A stretch of 64,000 nucleotides of DNA from Pyropia haitanensis (lineage: Eukaryota; Rhodophyta; Bangiophyceae; Bangiales; Bangiaceae), in the NCBI GenBank assembly GCA_008729055.1, contig SDUX01000007.1:3175590-3239589 (forward strand), given 5' to 3'. Each line of letters opens with the position of its first letter. Within the stretch, counting starts at the first letter, position 1. Of this stretch, positions 1-9,172 are shown one piece after another. The notes beneath the pieces were generated by a model. That model worked only from the letters and a program-made list of their open reading frames with translations, did not search any database and was not told where the DNA came from. The position numbers and the translations under genes were made by a program.

Positions 1-816
1 TCCCTTCCTTATGAGGCCGGCCAGTTGAGTCTTGAGTTCTTCGAGCTCCCATTCGGCTAGTCGGTAAATTCCGCTACGACGCGGTTGGGCGTCATCGGTC
101 AGCTTGATGCTAAATTTGTGACTGCGCTCAGGAGGGAGTCCGTCGGGGAGCTCGTCTGGGAAGACGTCAGCGTACTCTTTGAGAATCTCTTGAACTTCTT
201 TCTTGTCTTCGCCTTGTCCCATCGTAATGGCGTTAATGTCGAAGGTGCTAGAGGGATCTTCCGACTGCAGGTAGATGGCAAAAACAGGGCACCTTTGAAC
301 GAGGTCCCGAGCAAGGCGTTGCCGACTGATCAGAGCTTCGGGCTTCTTGAGGGAGGCAGTGATAGAAATGTTCTTGTGGTTGAACTTGAAGGAGATCTTG
401 TTTTTCTTGTTGTTGATTTTGGCGTCCTTGTCATCGCGCCACTTCTTTCCCAGGATGAGGTCGTACGCGCTCAATTCACAAACAGCAAACCGAAGTCGCT
501 CTTGGTACGGTCCGATGTGAATCTCAAGAGGGTCAACGGTTTCAGCGAGGACATGGGAGCGGCCATCGGGCATGCTTGCCGCGAAGTCCGTTCCTTTCGT
601 TTTCACATGCAAGGAGGTAACGAGGCGCCTTGAGACGACGTTGATGGGAGATCCGTCGTCGAACAGCACCTTAACAACTTTTCCATTGACAGAAGCAGTA
701 GAAAGCAGAAGCCCGAGTCGCGGGCCTTCAAATGGTGACGACATATTTTCAGGAACCGAAGGAGCGTCTTTCACAGATGTTGAGGATTGTTGCTGCTTCA
801 GTTCCGCTGGCCTTTT
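1..816 (-). CDS. pol: Ty3/gypsy pol, partial: aspartic protease and start of reverse transcriptase
   Basis: This is the beginning of a retrotransposon polyprotein that leaves the window at base 1. Read on the minus strand it is open from about 825 down to 1 with no stop in the stretches I translated. Around 630-690 it has a retropepsin core, VKVLFDDGSPINVV, in which the first Asp is the expected catalytic residue and DDGS replaces the commoner DTG/DSG. Near 450 the second conserved protease strand reads YDLILGKKW. At 1-110 it enters the N-terminal edge of a gypsy reverse transcriptase, with HKFSIKL, then SGIYRLAEWELEELK and GLIRKG. There is no start codon of its own. The frame is -1 relative to gag and joins it at the slippery site at 813-819. 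RNase H and integrase would lie to the left of the window. The visible part is intact, so the element may be recent. Confidence 0.85.
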
Positions 817-1676
817 GGGCAGTCCTTAGCCATGTGTCCTTTCTCGCGACAGCGAAGGCAGAGACCCTCGCGCATGCAGCGCTGGCGTTCGTCTGGCGTC
901 AGCTTTTCGATCTTGATGCTGGAAATGTCCATCGGGACAACGCCCATCGTCGGTGGCTTGCCAGAAGTGCTGTTAACATTGCTGGTGATACGGGACACTC
1001 CAGCCTTGGCCGCTTCCACGCGCAGGGCGTCCGTCATCAGTGATTCAAGATCGGTGTACGTCTTGAGGCACAGTGCCTGCCAGATGTCGCGCTTCAGGCC
1101 TCGGCTATAGCGGTCGATCTTTTCCGCTTCGGTGATGTCCGGGATGTCCAAGAGGACGCTCAGGAAAGTCCTGTTGAACGTCCCGACGTCCTTGATTTGG
1201 CGCCATGAGTGCAGCTTGTCCCGCGCCGCCTGCGTCTTGTTCAGAGGGCTGAAGCGACGGATGAGCGCAGCCCGAAAGGTAGCCCAGTCGGGGACCGCCG
1301 TCGTCCGACTGTAGGTATGCCACCAGGTGAACGCTTCACCGTCCAGGTAGGTGCAGGCGATCCGACACGCTTCGTCAGGGTCAGTCAGTCGCACATATGA
1401 GTCCATGTGCGAGCACCATGCTTCAATTGTCCCGGGCTTGCCAGAGAACAGCGCGGGCTTATTCGGCCTCGCAGTCGTCGCGCCTCCACTCGAGGCCTTA
1501 GCCTTGGCGTCGGACAGCTGTTTCTTGGCGTCCGCCAATTCAACCTTATGAGCCTCGAGCTCGGCGCTCATCTGCGAGACGAACGCTGTAAGTTGATTCC
1601 ATGACTCCGCGGAAGGTGCGGTTGAGGCCGTTCCCGAATTAATCGGGCTTACAGTTGCAGGATTCGGGGGTTCCAT
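798..1676 (-). CDS. gag: Ty3/gypsy gag polyprotein with one CCHC zinc knuckle
   Basis: This is the structural Gag protein that packages element RNA into cytoplasmic particles, about 292 residues from the ATG at 1676. An upstream extension of the open frame has no ATG. After a Ser/Ala-rich N-terminus and a Lys/Ala coiled stretch (SAELEAHKVELADAKKQL), the retrotransposon-gag core follows, with the typical WW pair in FTWWHTY and a later RFSPLNKTQAARDKLHSW segment. The C-terminus carries one zinc knuckle, CLRCREKGHMAKDC, with spacing C-X2-C-X4-H-X4-C. The stop at 800-798 overlaps the pol frame by about 30 bases. Composition is less GC-extreme than the host genes nearby, as expected for a transposon. 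Confidence 0.88.
   Translation of the reverse strand: MEPPNPATVSPINSGTASTAPSAESWNQLTAFVSQMSAELEAHKVELADAKKQLSDAKAKASSGGATTARPNKPALFSGKPGTIEAWCSHMDSYVRLTDPDEACRIACTYLDGEAFTWWHTYSRTTAVPDWATFRAALIRRFSPLNKTQAARDKLHSWRQIKDVGTFNRTFLSVLLDIPDITEAEKIDRYSRGLKRDIWQALCLKTYTDLESLMTDALRVEAAKAGVSRITSNVNSTSGKPPTMGVVPMDISSIKIEKLTPDERQRCMREGLCLRCREKGHMAKDCPKGQRN
813..819 (-). promoter_or_regulatory. -1 programmed frameshift heptamer between gag and pol
   Basis: On the minus strand the heptamer is C CCA AAA, written in gag codons, which fits the X XXY YYZ rule for tandem slippage. Slipping back one base gives CCC AAA, which is exactly the pol frame. The pol frame is closed by TAA at 828-826 just upstream and gag stops at 800-798, so the shift has to occur inside this short overlap. 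The site follows the zinc knuckle directly. I did not fold the downstream sequence for a pseudoknot or hairpin. Confidence 0.6.
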
Positions 1677-2040
1677 TGCGTCCTGGGTGAGGTCCGTAAC
1701 AATCAAATTAACCCAACAGATCCGGTTTGACTTACTCCGGCAGAGCACGGGGCAAGTCTTACAAGATGTGCAAGTTAATTTGACCAAGCAAAATAGTGCT
1801 GCACTAGCTCTGGACAAGCGCGGCCGTCGTGGCTACAACGTTTCCAAAGATGGACAGCACTATTTGATGGGTCACAAGCGATGCGATGAAGCAGAATTCG
1901 AAGACTCAAATCACGCAATCGGATTTTCCCGCCGGCCGCCGCGCACGGGCCCGAGTCGGGTCGTGCCGGATTTGCACGCGGGGGGATCAAAGGGGGAAAA
2001 TCGCGTCTCTTGCACAGATCCTGGGGGGTGTTGCGAGGTG
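1677..2040. other. Leader or LTR-side sequence upstream of gag
   Basis: This 364-base stretch lies between gag and the zinc-finger gene. It should contain the primer binding site and the 5' LTR end of the left element, but with no second LTR copy visible the borders cannot be set. A perfect 10-base inverted repeat (TCAAATTAAC at 1703-1712, its complement at 1774-1783) lies 60-110 bases upstream of the gag start and could form a leader hairpin. No coding signal is seen. Confidence 0.35.
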
Positions 2041-2678
2041 TCAGTCGGTGCGGCGCGCCAGCGTGCGGTGGTGATCCTTGCCACGCTGGTGGCGTTCGAA
2101 GTGCTCGATCGTCTCAAATTCGCGATCGCACACGTCGCAACGAGGGCGGGTCGCTGGACGGTTGACCGTATTGCGGTGGCGCCGCGACCAGCGATGGTCG
2201 CGCAGCACTGTCAGGCTGTTGCAACGCACACCGCACGGCTTGCAAACGTATTTGCCCTTGGGGATGGTCTTGGCGATCCGGCGCTGCTCTCGCTGCTCTG
2301 CTGCGCGCGCGGTCGTCGGTCGGATGTGGCCGATTCGTGGGGCCGGCGGCGCGATGTAGCGCCGGGCCGGATCCTGCGCGGGCAGCAGCAGGCGCCGGTT
2401 GGCTGGGACCGCCGGTCCTGACGTGGCCGGGCCCTTACCCTTGCGCGAGAGGGGGGGCTTGGATGCGGCTGGCGCCGCCGATGCGGCCGTCGCCGCCACA
2501 GAGGATGACGTGGATGCGCCCGCCGGGGTGCCACGTGCCGCCGCGGTGTCGCGCGCCGCCGCGGTGCCGCGCGCCGCCGGGGTGCCGCGCGCCGTCGGGG
2601 GGCGCGCCGTCGCCGCCGAGGAAGTCGGGGCGTCCGCCAACGCCGAGGAAGAAAATTCCGAACCTGATTTGGCACTCA
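2041..2678 (-). CDS. Small zinc-finger protein with two H-X5-H C2H2 fingers; 3' exon only
   Basis: The open frame encodes about 211 residues and contains no methionine, so the start codon must lie in an upstream exon. A plausible acceptor is the CCCAG ending at 2679, preceded on the minus strand by a long T-rich tract near 2704-2716. The N-terminal part is an Ala/Pro/Thr-rich disordered region with imperfect repeats of an ARGTPA/ARGTAA type unit. The C-terminal part holds two zinc fingers, CKPCGVRCNSLTVLRDH with a second His five residues on, and CDVCDREFETIEHFERH with the same H-X5-H spacing. That spacing is typical of U1-like or JAZ/matrin fingers, which often bind RNA or double-stranded RNA, so an RNA-linked role is possible. 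It stops at 2043-2041, ahead of the gag of the left element on the same strand. No orthologue is recognised. Confidence 0.55.
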
Positions 2679-2679
2679 C

Positions 2680-4001
2680 TGGGTTTCGACAATCAGTCGA
2701 CCAAAAGAAAAAAAACCGTGACAGGGGCCACCAGGGCAGTGTCAGGGCAGTGTTCTTTCGGTGTGATTCGTGGAACCCGCTGCGTTCGTATTACAATGCC
2801 CGAGGCACGCCGAACACAGGGGGCAGAACGAGTGCACAAACACAGGGAGGGCCAAATCCAGGACGGAATCGCAACGTCACCGCCAAGAGGAAGTCAAACT
2901 ATCTGAAGCTACCACATGTGAGGCACCACCCACACACGGGCAGCCCTCAACGTACTGGCGCCGGTGTCAGCAACCCGTGCACCAATGAGGATGCCGGGCG
3001 CGGGGAAGGTGACGGGTGGGATGACGGTGATGGGGGTGGGGAAGAGGATGGGCGTGACGTCGGTGAGGGTCGAGGGGGTCGAAGGTAAAGGAGGTCTTTG
3101 TGTCTCTGTCTGTCGTTCTTCCCCCGAGGTCTCTCCCGGTGGCGCCCACACTCACGCATTATATACCCCCAGGGGGGCACCCAGGGTGCCCCAAAGCATG
3201 CAATTGCCCGTCGTGCCGGTGGACGGCACCAAAGCTCTCAAAACAAAGCATGGGCTCTCAGAACAAAGCAAGGGTGGGCGTGTGCGCCCCAAGGCGCCCC
3301 ACCAGAAAGCCCCAAACGGGGGGGGGACGGTGTGCGGCGCTCGTAGCGCCGCGCGGCTGGCCCCACGCGCCATTCGACCCGAAAAGCCTCAGAGGCGTGT
3401 AAGCAGACGCCAGTCTTCGGGTCGAATATCTCCCGTGGGTCAGCAAGTCTTGTCGCTCCCATTGGTCCACGGGGAGATTGTTCCGGCTTGCTGACGCGTC
3501 AGAGATGTGGCTCGTCTTTTGGTCCGTTAGTCCGTTGATCCGTTGGAGACTGTACCCGTCGGCAGATGAGTCAGGGTAGTGTCGGTTAGCCAATCCGCGG
3601 CTCCCGTGCTGACCGTCCGTTAGTAGTAGATTATCGGACGGACACCGCGGCATGCCCCAGATTACTTTGGAGTTGATGCGTCTTGGAAGGAGTTGGCTGA
3701 GAAGGACAGGGAAGGAGAGGCCCCAGTCCTTATCCCCTAGGCTCCAGTCTTGGGGATTTAAGGGGCATATCCTTACAAACAGGCCACCCCGACTCAGTCG
3801 GGAGTTCACTCGGGTGACACTTCTGATGTGGGTGGGCCGAAGTCTGGCCACCGTGTGGTACACTCATCGGGAACGTCCCAAGGGGTGAGGACTGTCCCCG
3901 CGGGTTCTACTCGGGTTGGAGCCAACCTTGGCTTGGAGCCGTCGCCAACAAGGCTTTCGGAGGACGGCGGACCTCCGTTGGTCGGCGATGGGCTCGCACC
4001 C
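2680..4001. other. Intergenic region with candidate 5' LTR of the second retroelement
   Basis: No convincing gene. A TATATA lies at 3160-3165. A GGGGCACCC...GGGTGCCCC palindrome sits near 3174-3192. A second palindrome, CCCGACT/AGTCGGG, is at about 3788-3802, just upstream of the gag-related frame. Between 3520 and 3550 the motif TCCGTT recurs. This is what an LTR with a promoter plus an untranslated leader might look like, but the matching 3' LTR is absent, so neither boundary is fixed. The gag-like frame is open from 3762 but has its first ATG only at 4002. Confidence 0.35.
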
Positions 4002-5569
4002 ATGCCCCCGGTTGAGACCCCTGAGGATCGTGGTTATCTCTCAGGTGGACTCTCAGAGGAGGTCCGAGACTCAACTGGAGTCGACAATCCACTCCTCGCG
4101 GAAACTGTCCGTCGGGAGGCGACCAATGTGTTGCGGCAGAATTTGCCGGACCTGGTGGTCAAGATGACAAATACCATTCTGAATCAGATTGTGGCGAGTT
4201 TGCCAGATGGTCTCAATGTCCAGACCGGATTGGGGCTTCCGAGCCCGCAGACGCAGGGGGAATCCCTCCCTGCGCCATTCTCGGGTCGCCCCGTACCGGG
4301 GGCGACCCCTGTGACTCCCATCGAGGGAGCCACACCATTCTCGGTGGGGCGTACGCCCTTTACGAGGAGTTCCTCTCGGAAACGCTGGTGGCTACACCAA
4401 GCTCGCCGCGGCAGACGACAGGAACTGCGGGTCAACTCACCCCATTGCCTCGGCGGCTTTTCCCTCAACGTGAGGTGCCGCCCAAGATCCAGGTAGCCTA
4501 CCCGGTTCATCAGAGGATCTTTGAATGTGAGACCTACGCCCTCCACAACAAGTCGGTGGCGTACGGTTCTTTTCAGGCCCGAGCTATGGGCCGTGCCAAG
4601 AAGAATGCACTTCACTCTTTTCGGCACAAAGCGGACTGGGATGGAACTCCTACCCTCCGTGTCCTTGAGTTTCTACGTCGTTTCACAAAAGCCTGTGACG
4701 ACAATGCCATAAGTGAAGGCATGGCTTTCTACATGCTACAGGAGTTTACCAAGGGCGACCTACGGACAGAACTCAGGTCCATCATTCCCAGTTCCTCAAG
4801 TGGAGGCGCTGGTGAGGTGACGTCCTACTTGGAGCTCGTCAACTGGTTGTTGAGAGCTATGGTGGATGAAGCAGTGTTGGCCTCTTTAGTCGAGAAGTTT
4901 ACGCAAGCTCATCAAGCAGAGACTGAGGACGAGATGTCCTTTGCGGAGCGTGTCCGTAAGCTCAATAATCTTTGTGGGTTTCTTCATCCACAAGCTGTGG
5001 TAAAGAGTCAGTTCGTGGAGGGACTCCATTGGTCAGTCCGAATAAAGACCCGGGAGCGTAATACTGCCCGGGCGACGCTAGCCGAGTTGGCCCGGCTCGC
5101 CTACCGCGGAGATGAGGCCTACCGCAAGTTGCGGGAGGAGCAACGCCAGGAGCTTCAATCCGAGTTGGCCAAAGAACGAGAAGAGGCGCGCCAGGCCAGA
5201 GAGCTACGAGAGGCACGCCGAATCCGCAAGGATAAGGTAGTAGCTGCCGTGGGAACTTCGCAGGGTACCTCATCGGCTTCCCAAGTCGGGAAGACTCCTC
5301 CGGGAGCTGACCATCGGTGTTGGAACTGCAACGCCGATGGACACTGGGCATATGATTGTCCTATGTTGAGTGAACGCATTCAACAACTCGTTAAGAATGC
5401 GAGTATGAAGTCGGCTTCGGACGAAGTACGTTCACGCCGCGAGGGTGGGTCCCGACCGGTCGTCGCGGTCGCCACACCCTCGGCGGAGGGGGCGGACACG
5501 TCGTCCTTTGACTCGTCGTCTTCTTCTCCGCCCTCAGATTCGGAAGCTAAGTCGGCGGGAAACGAATGA
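4002..5569 (+). pseudogene. gag: Broken gag of a second gypsy-like retroelement
   Basis: The first part (first ATG 4002, open from 3762) reads through a Pro/Gly-rich N-terminal region including LAETVRREATNVLRQNLPDL, then loses sense after about 4350 and stops at 4496. The body continues one frame back from about 4350 to the stop at 5567-5569. It contains a gag core (NALHSFRHKADWDGTP, EMSFAERVRKLNNLCGFL), a basic coiled stretch and one knuckle, CWNCNADGHWAYDC (C-X2-C-X4-H-X4-C), then a Ser/Asp-rich tail. No long homopolymer marks the change of frame and no slippery site is evident, so an inactivating indel is the simplest reading. A separate small upstream protein cannot be excluded. It differs from the left element's gag in sequence and orientation, so these are two families. 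Confidence 0.65.
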
Positions 5570-6168
5570 CCGTTGGAGCTGGTCGTCCGAAGCTCACAAC
5601 GGTCGCCTCGGCCAAGTGGGCCAAGAGGACGAATCAACCGTGCCGGATACTGCGGCGACCTAAGGGAGTCCGCCCACCTCGGGTAGGACTCCGCAAGAAC
5701 GTAAACCCACGTCGGGTCATCGCGGTGCTGACGGGTGAGATCCTTCAGGTGGCTGGATGGGTGCAACTAGCCCCAGGCTGTGCCTGTTGTGCCCGTATCG
5801 TACTTGGTACGGGTTCAGGAGCCTTTTTGATACGCAAGTCGCTACTACCCGAAAAGGTTAAGCTCCAACGCTGGAGGTCCAAGGCCGACCATATGATCGT
5901 CATCAATGGCGGGGTACTTCTCATTGTGGGTGCCGTAACCCTACCAACTAGGTTGGGGTCCCATGAGGTCGACGTGACCTATGGAGTAGTCGAGAATATA
6001 TCGAAACCATTGCTTCTGGGTACCCCTTATGTTGTCACACAAGTGCCTCTGATTTGTGGCCCGGAGTATTGGGTCAAGTTGATGAATGGGCAGACCATGC
6101 CCATCCTGAGTAAGGGAAAGTCTGTGGCTCCCGTGACAGTCTCACAGTCGAAGCCTATTTGCTCGTAA
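5566..6168 (+). pseudogene. pol: Truncated pol with dead aspartic protease
   Basis: The ATG at 5566 overlaps the gag stop as ATGA, an arrangement that suits termination-reinitiation. The reading frame is also -1 to gag. The only recognisable module is a retropepsin: RIVLGTGSGAFLI aligns with the usual LDTGS active-site strand, but the catalytic Asp is Gly (codon GGT in place of GAT, one base change). The second protease strand is weakly visible around KPLLLGTPYVV. The frame ends at 6166-6168, and reverse transcriptase, RNase H and integrase are missing. Sequence beyond this point belongs to an unrelated repeat, so the 3' part was probably lost through deletion or rearrangement. The copy should be unable to process its own polyprotein. 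Confidence 0.6.
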
Positions 6169-6233
6169 TTAGCGGTCGGACGGATACCGCCCTGCCAGCC
6201 ACCGCAGGCACGTTTAACGCTGCCGGGACGTGC

Positions 6234-7626
6234 CCTGGCTGTCGGGACCCCCACGTGCCGAAAACCATCCCACAAACTTGACACGTGGACACCGGCGCTC
6301 CACAAAACACTCGTTGCATCCAACGGACGCGCCAACAACCGGGTCGGCCAACCACCCCATGCACGACCGTGCGGGTGGAACGTCGGACATCGAGCGGGCG
6401 GATGTATGGCTGGAATAAAGGATGCGAGCCAATTCGGCCGCCGGATCGCGTGCAGCATTGCTGTACACGCAAAAGTGGGCAAAAGTGGGCAAATGTAGGC
6501 AAAAGTGGGTAAGAAGCGGCCAACCACCTCATCCACGACCGTGCGGGTCGAACCGAGGACGTCGAGCGGGCGGATCTATGACTGGAACAAAGTATGCGAG
6601 CCAATTCGGCAGCCGGATCGTGCGCAGCATTGGTGTACACGCAAAAGTGGGCAAAAGTGGGCAAAAGTGGGCAAAAGTGGGTAGGAAGTGGGTAAGAAGT
6701 GGGCAAACAGTGGGCAAAAAGTGGGCAATTTTGGGACCGAAATGGACAATTGGGGGCAAGAAGTTTCCAAAACTGCAAAGAAAATGGACGTGAAAGTGGC
6801 CAGAAAGTGGTCCAACAGTGGCCAGAAAAGGCGCCGCGCCACCCAAACTGTCCACTGCGCGTTCCGCTCGTCACACTGGCGTGGACGGTGTGAGGGCGGA
6901 AATTTTTGCACCGTCCGTCACACCTGGCTGTCGGGACCCCCACGTGCCGAAAACCATCCCACAAACTTGACACGTGGACACCGGCGCTCCACAAAACACT
7001 CGTTGCATCCAACGGACGCGCCAACAACCGGGTCGGCCAACCACCCCATGCACGACCGTGCGGGTGGAACGTCGGACATCGAGCGGGCGGATGTATGGCT
7101 GGAATAAAGGATGCGAGCCAATTCGGCCGCCGGATCGCGTGCAGCATTGCTGTACACGCAAAAGTGGGCAAAAGTGGGCAAATGTAGGCAAAAGTGGGTA
7201 AGAAGCGGCCAACCACCTCATCCACGACCGTGCGGGTCGAACCGAGGACGTCGAGCGGGCGGATCTATGACTGGAACAAAGTATGCGAGCCAATTCGGCA
7301 GCCGGATCGTGCGCAGCATTGGTGTACACGCAAAAGTGGGCAAAAGTGGGCAAAAGTGGGCAAAAGTGGGTAGGAAGTGGGTAAGAAGTGGGCAAACAGT
7401 GGGCAAAAAGTGGGCAATTTTGGGACCGAAATGGACAATTGGGGGCAAGAAGTTTCCAAAACTGCAAAGAAAATGGACGTGAAAGTGGCCAGAAAGTGGT
7501 CCAACAGTGGCCAGAAAAGGCGCCGCGCCACCCAAACTGTCCACTGCGCGTCCCGCTGGTCACACTGGCGTGGACGGTGTGAGGGCGGAAATTTTTGCAC
7601 CGTCCGTCGCACCTGGCTGTCGGGAC
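6234..7626. repeat. 689-bp tandem duplication, two copies
   Basis: Unit 1 is 6234-6922 and unit 2 is 6923-7611. The 15-base motif CCTGGCTGTCGGGAC begins each unit and recurs a third time at 7612-7626, which marks the junctions. I see only three differences between the copies (6863/7552, 6869/7558, 6920/7609), all within the last 60 bases of the unit. The rest appears identical. Each unit also holds a diverged internal duplication and a G-rich 10-base minisatellite. The many open frames through it are by-products of the repeat. The duplication is recent, or else kept uniform by gene conversion. Confidence 0.92.
6346..6700. repeat. Internal ~172-bp degenerate repeat plus GCAAAAGTGG minisatellite
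   Basis: Within unit 1, the block starting GGCCAACCACC at 6346 is repeated, with about 15-20% divergence, from 6518, an offset of 172 bases. Each block ends in runs of a 10-base motif close to GCAAAAGTGG, with two to four copies grading into GGTAAGAAGTG variants. The same structure recurs 689 bases later at 7035-7389. So an older 172-base doublet lies inside a younger 689-base doublet, a satellite-like higher-order pattern on a small scale. Nothing suggests that it is translated. Confidence 0.75.
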
Positions 7627-9172
7627 GACGCCAGCATGGCGTCGCCGAACCATTTTGTCGTAGTGTGGGGAGTCGGCCTGGCTGACGCCACTTCGTAGTT
7701 GGAGCATCGAGCCGTTTGTGGATTGACTGCACCGGGAACGACTTGGAAGTCTGCTTCAGTGTTCACATTGTCGTGTTCAAGTTTGTAGTTGTGACTTCTC
7801 GCGTGGGCGTCGGATGAAGGGGTTCGGCAAGATCCGCGGCTCGCACGCCACCGAGGCCTCGAGTGATGCCGCCTGTCGGCTTTCCGAGCGCTCGGCGGCC
7901 GCTGTTGGTGTGCAGCCAGGCGCTTCCCACAGAATAGATGGCTTGCCTCGCCGGCTGTGCCCCCTTTGCTTCCCCCCCGCAGCGGATTGCGGGAATTCAC
8001 GACGCGAAGCACGCTTGGCTGCCGCCTGCGTGGGTGTTCATCGCAGCGGGGCGGGGGGGCCTGTCGCCGTCGATACAGTAAACCCGCGCTGCCCGTCCGA
8101 ATTTCGGTCATGACGGCGGAGCCTTGCGGCGTGCCCATGGCACACCCCCTCCCCTCTCCAGGCAGCCATTTGACCACAGTGGGCGCCTCTGACCTCCCGT
8201 GGGCGGCAGCTCCCGTGGGTGCGGCGGTGGGTGGAGTCGGCGGGGGTGGCGCCCAGGTGGAAGTCCACCTGTCCGTGCTTCCTGCTGTGCGCGCGCGCGC
8301 CCTGTTTTGATTGTAGGCGGAGACGCGGTCGCCGCCGCCGGCGGCGGACAGTGGCGGCGGCGATTGCGACAGCGGGGCGGCGGGCGTCCCCCCTCCGCCC
8401 GCCCGCGTGTGCCGCCCCTCCCCTCTGTCCCGCGGCAGCCCCTCTGTCCCCCTCCCTCTCGCCTCTGTCCCCCCCTCCCCGCCAGCGGCGCCTACGCGCC
8501 CCCTCTGCGCCCACGCGCGCGCGCCCACGTAGGCGGGCACCGGACCGAGGGTGCGGGGGGAGGCGGGGGTGTGAGAGGGCAGGGACCCACTTGCCTTTGG
8601 GTGCAGTGATTTGGGGGGAGGGAGCGGAGTTGCGCACGCCGTGGCCGTGCTTCTTCGCCCGCACGCCCGCCTTTGTCTCCATCCGGACTCGCGCGGGGTG
8701 GACGTGGGCGTGCGGCCGAGGGATTTTCCAGCGTCCCACCGTGGTCGCTCCCGGATTTTGCGCGGGCGTGCGGGGCGGCACGGCCGGTTGGCGGGCCGAC
8801 GCGCGGGCGGGGGGTGTGGCCGACTGGCGGTAGCGCGTGGGCGGTGGGCGGTCCGGCGGTGGCGGGCCGTCGGTGGCGGAGCGGGGGAGGGAGGGTGGCA
8901 GCGGTGGCGCCGGGTGGTGCTGACGACGGCAGCGGTGGCGTTTGGACTTGGTGGCGGACGGGGTGGTGGTGTCGGGGCTGCTGAGGTGGATGTAACGGCC
9001 GTGCCTTGTTGCATTTCTCGGCTCGCTCTCTCCTGCTTCCCCTCCTCCCCGGCCCCCCTTCTCCACCCCCTCGCCCTACTGCCAGCTGTTCCCTTTCTCC
9101 CTCCCCCCTCGTGTTCAGTAGTCTCGGCCGCGGTTGAGGGCAGCCGCGGCGCTGCTGAGGACCCCCGCCACC
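7627..9172. other. Upstream region of the first C2H2 gene
   Basis: It begins with a short perfect hairpin (CGACGCC, 5-base loop, GGCGTCG, at 7627-7645), then a moderate-GC stretch to 7810, then strongly GC-rich sequence. A pyrimidine-rich tract at about 9010-9120 directly precedes the start codon and probably lies in the 5' untranslated region or promoter. Long open frames on both strands here read as Arg/Pro or Gly/Arg low complexity and I regard them as spurious. Confidence 0.4.

Noticed and set aside
6480..6720. Regular GCAAAAGTGG repeats, considered as CRISPR or telomere-like
   Set aside because: Units are contiguous with no spacers, and the motif drifts. A simple minisatellite inside a larger repeat explains it.
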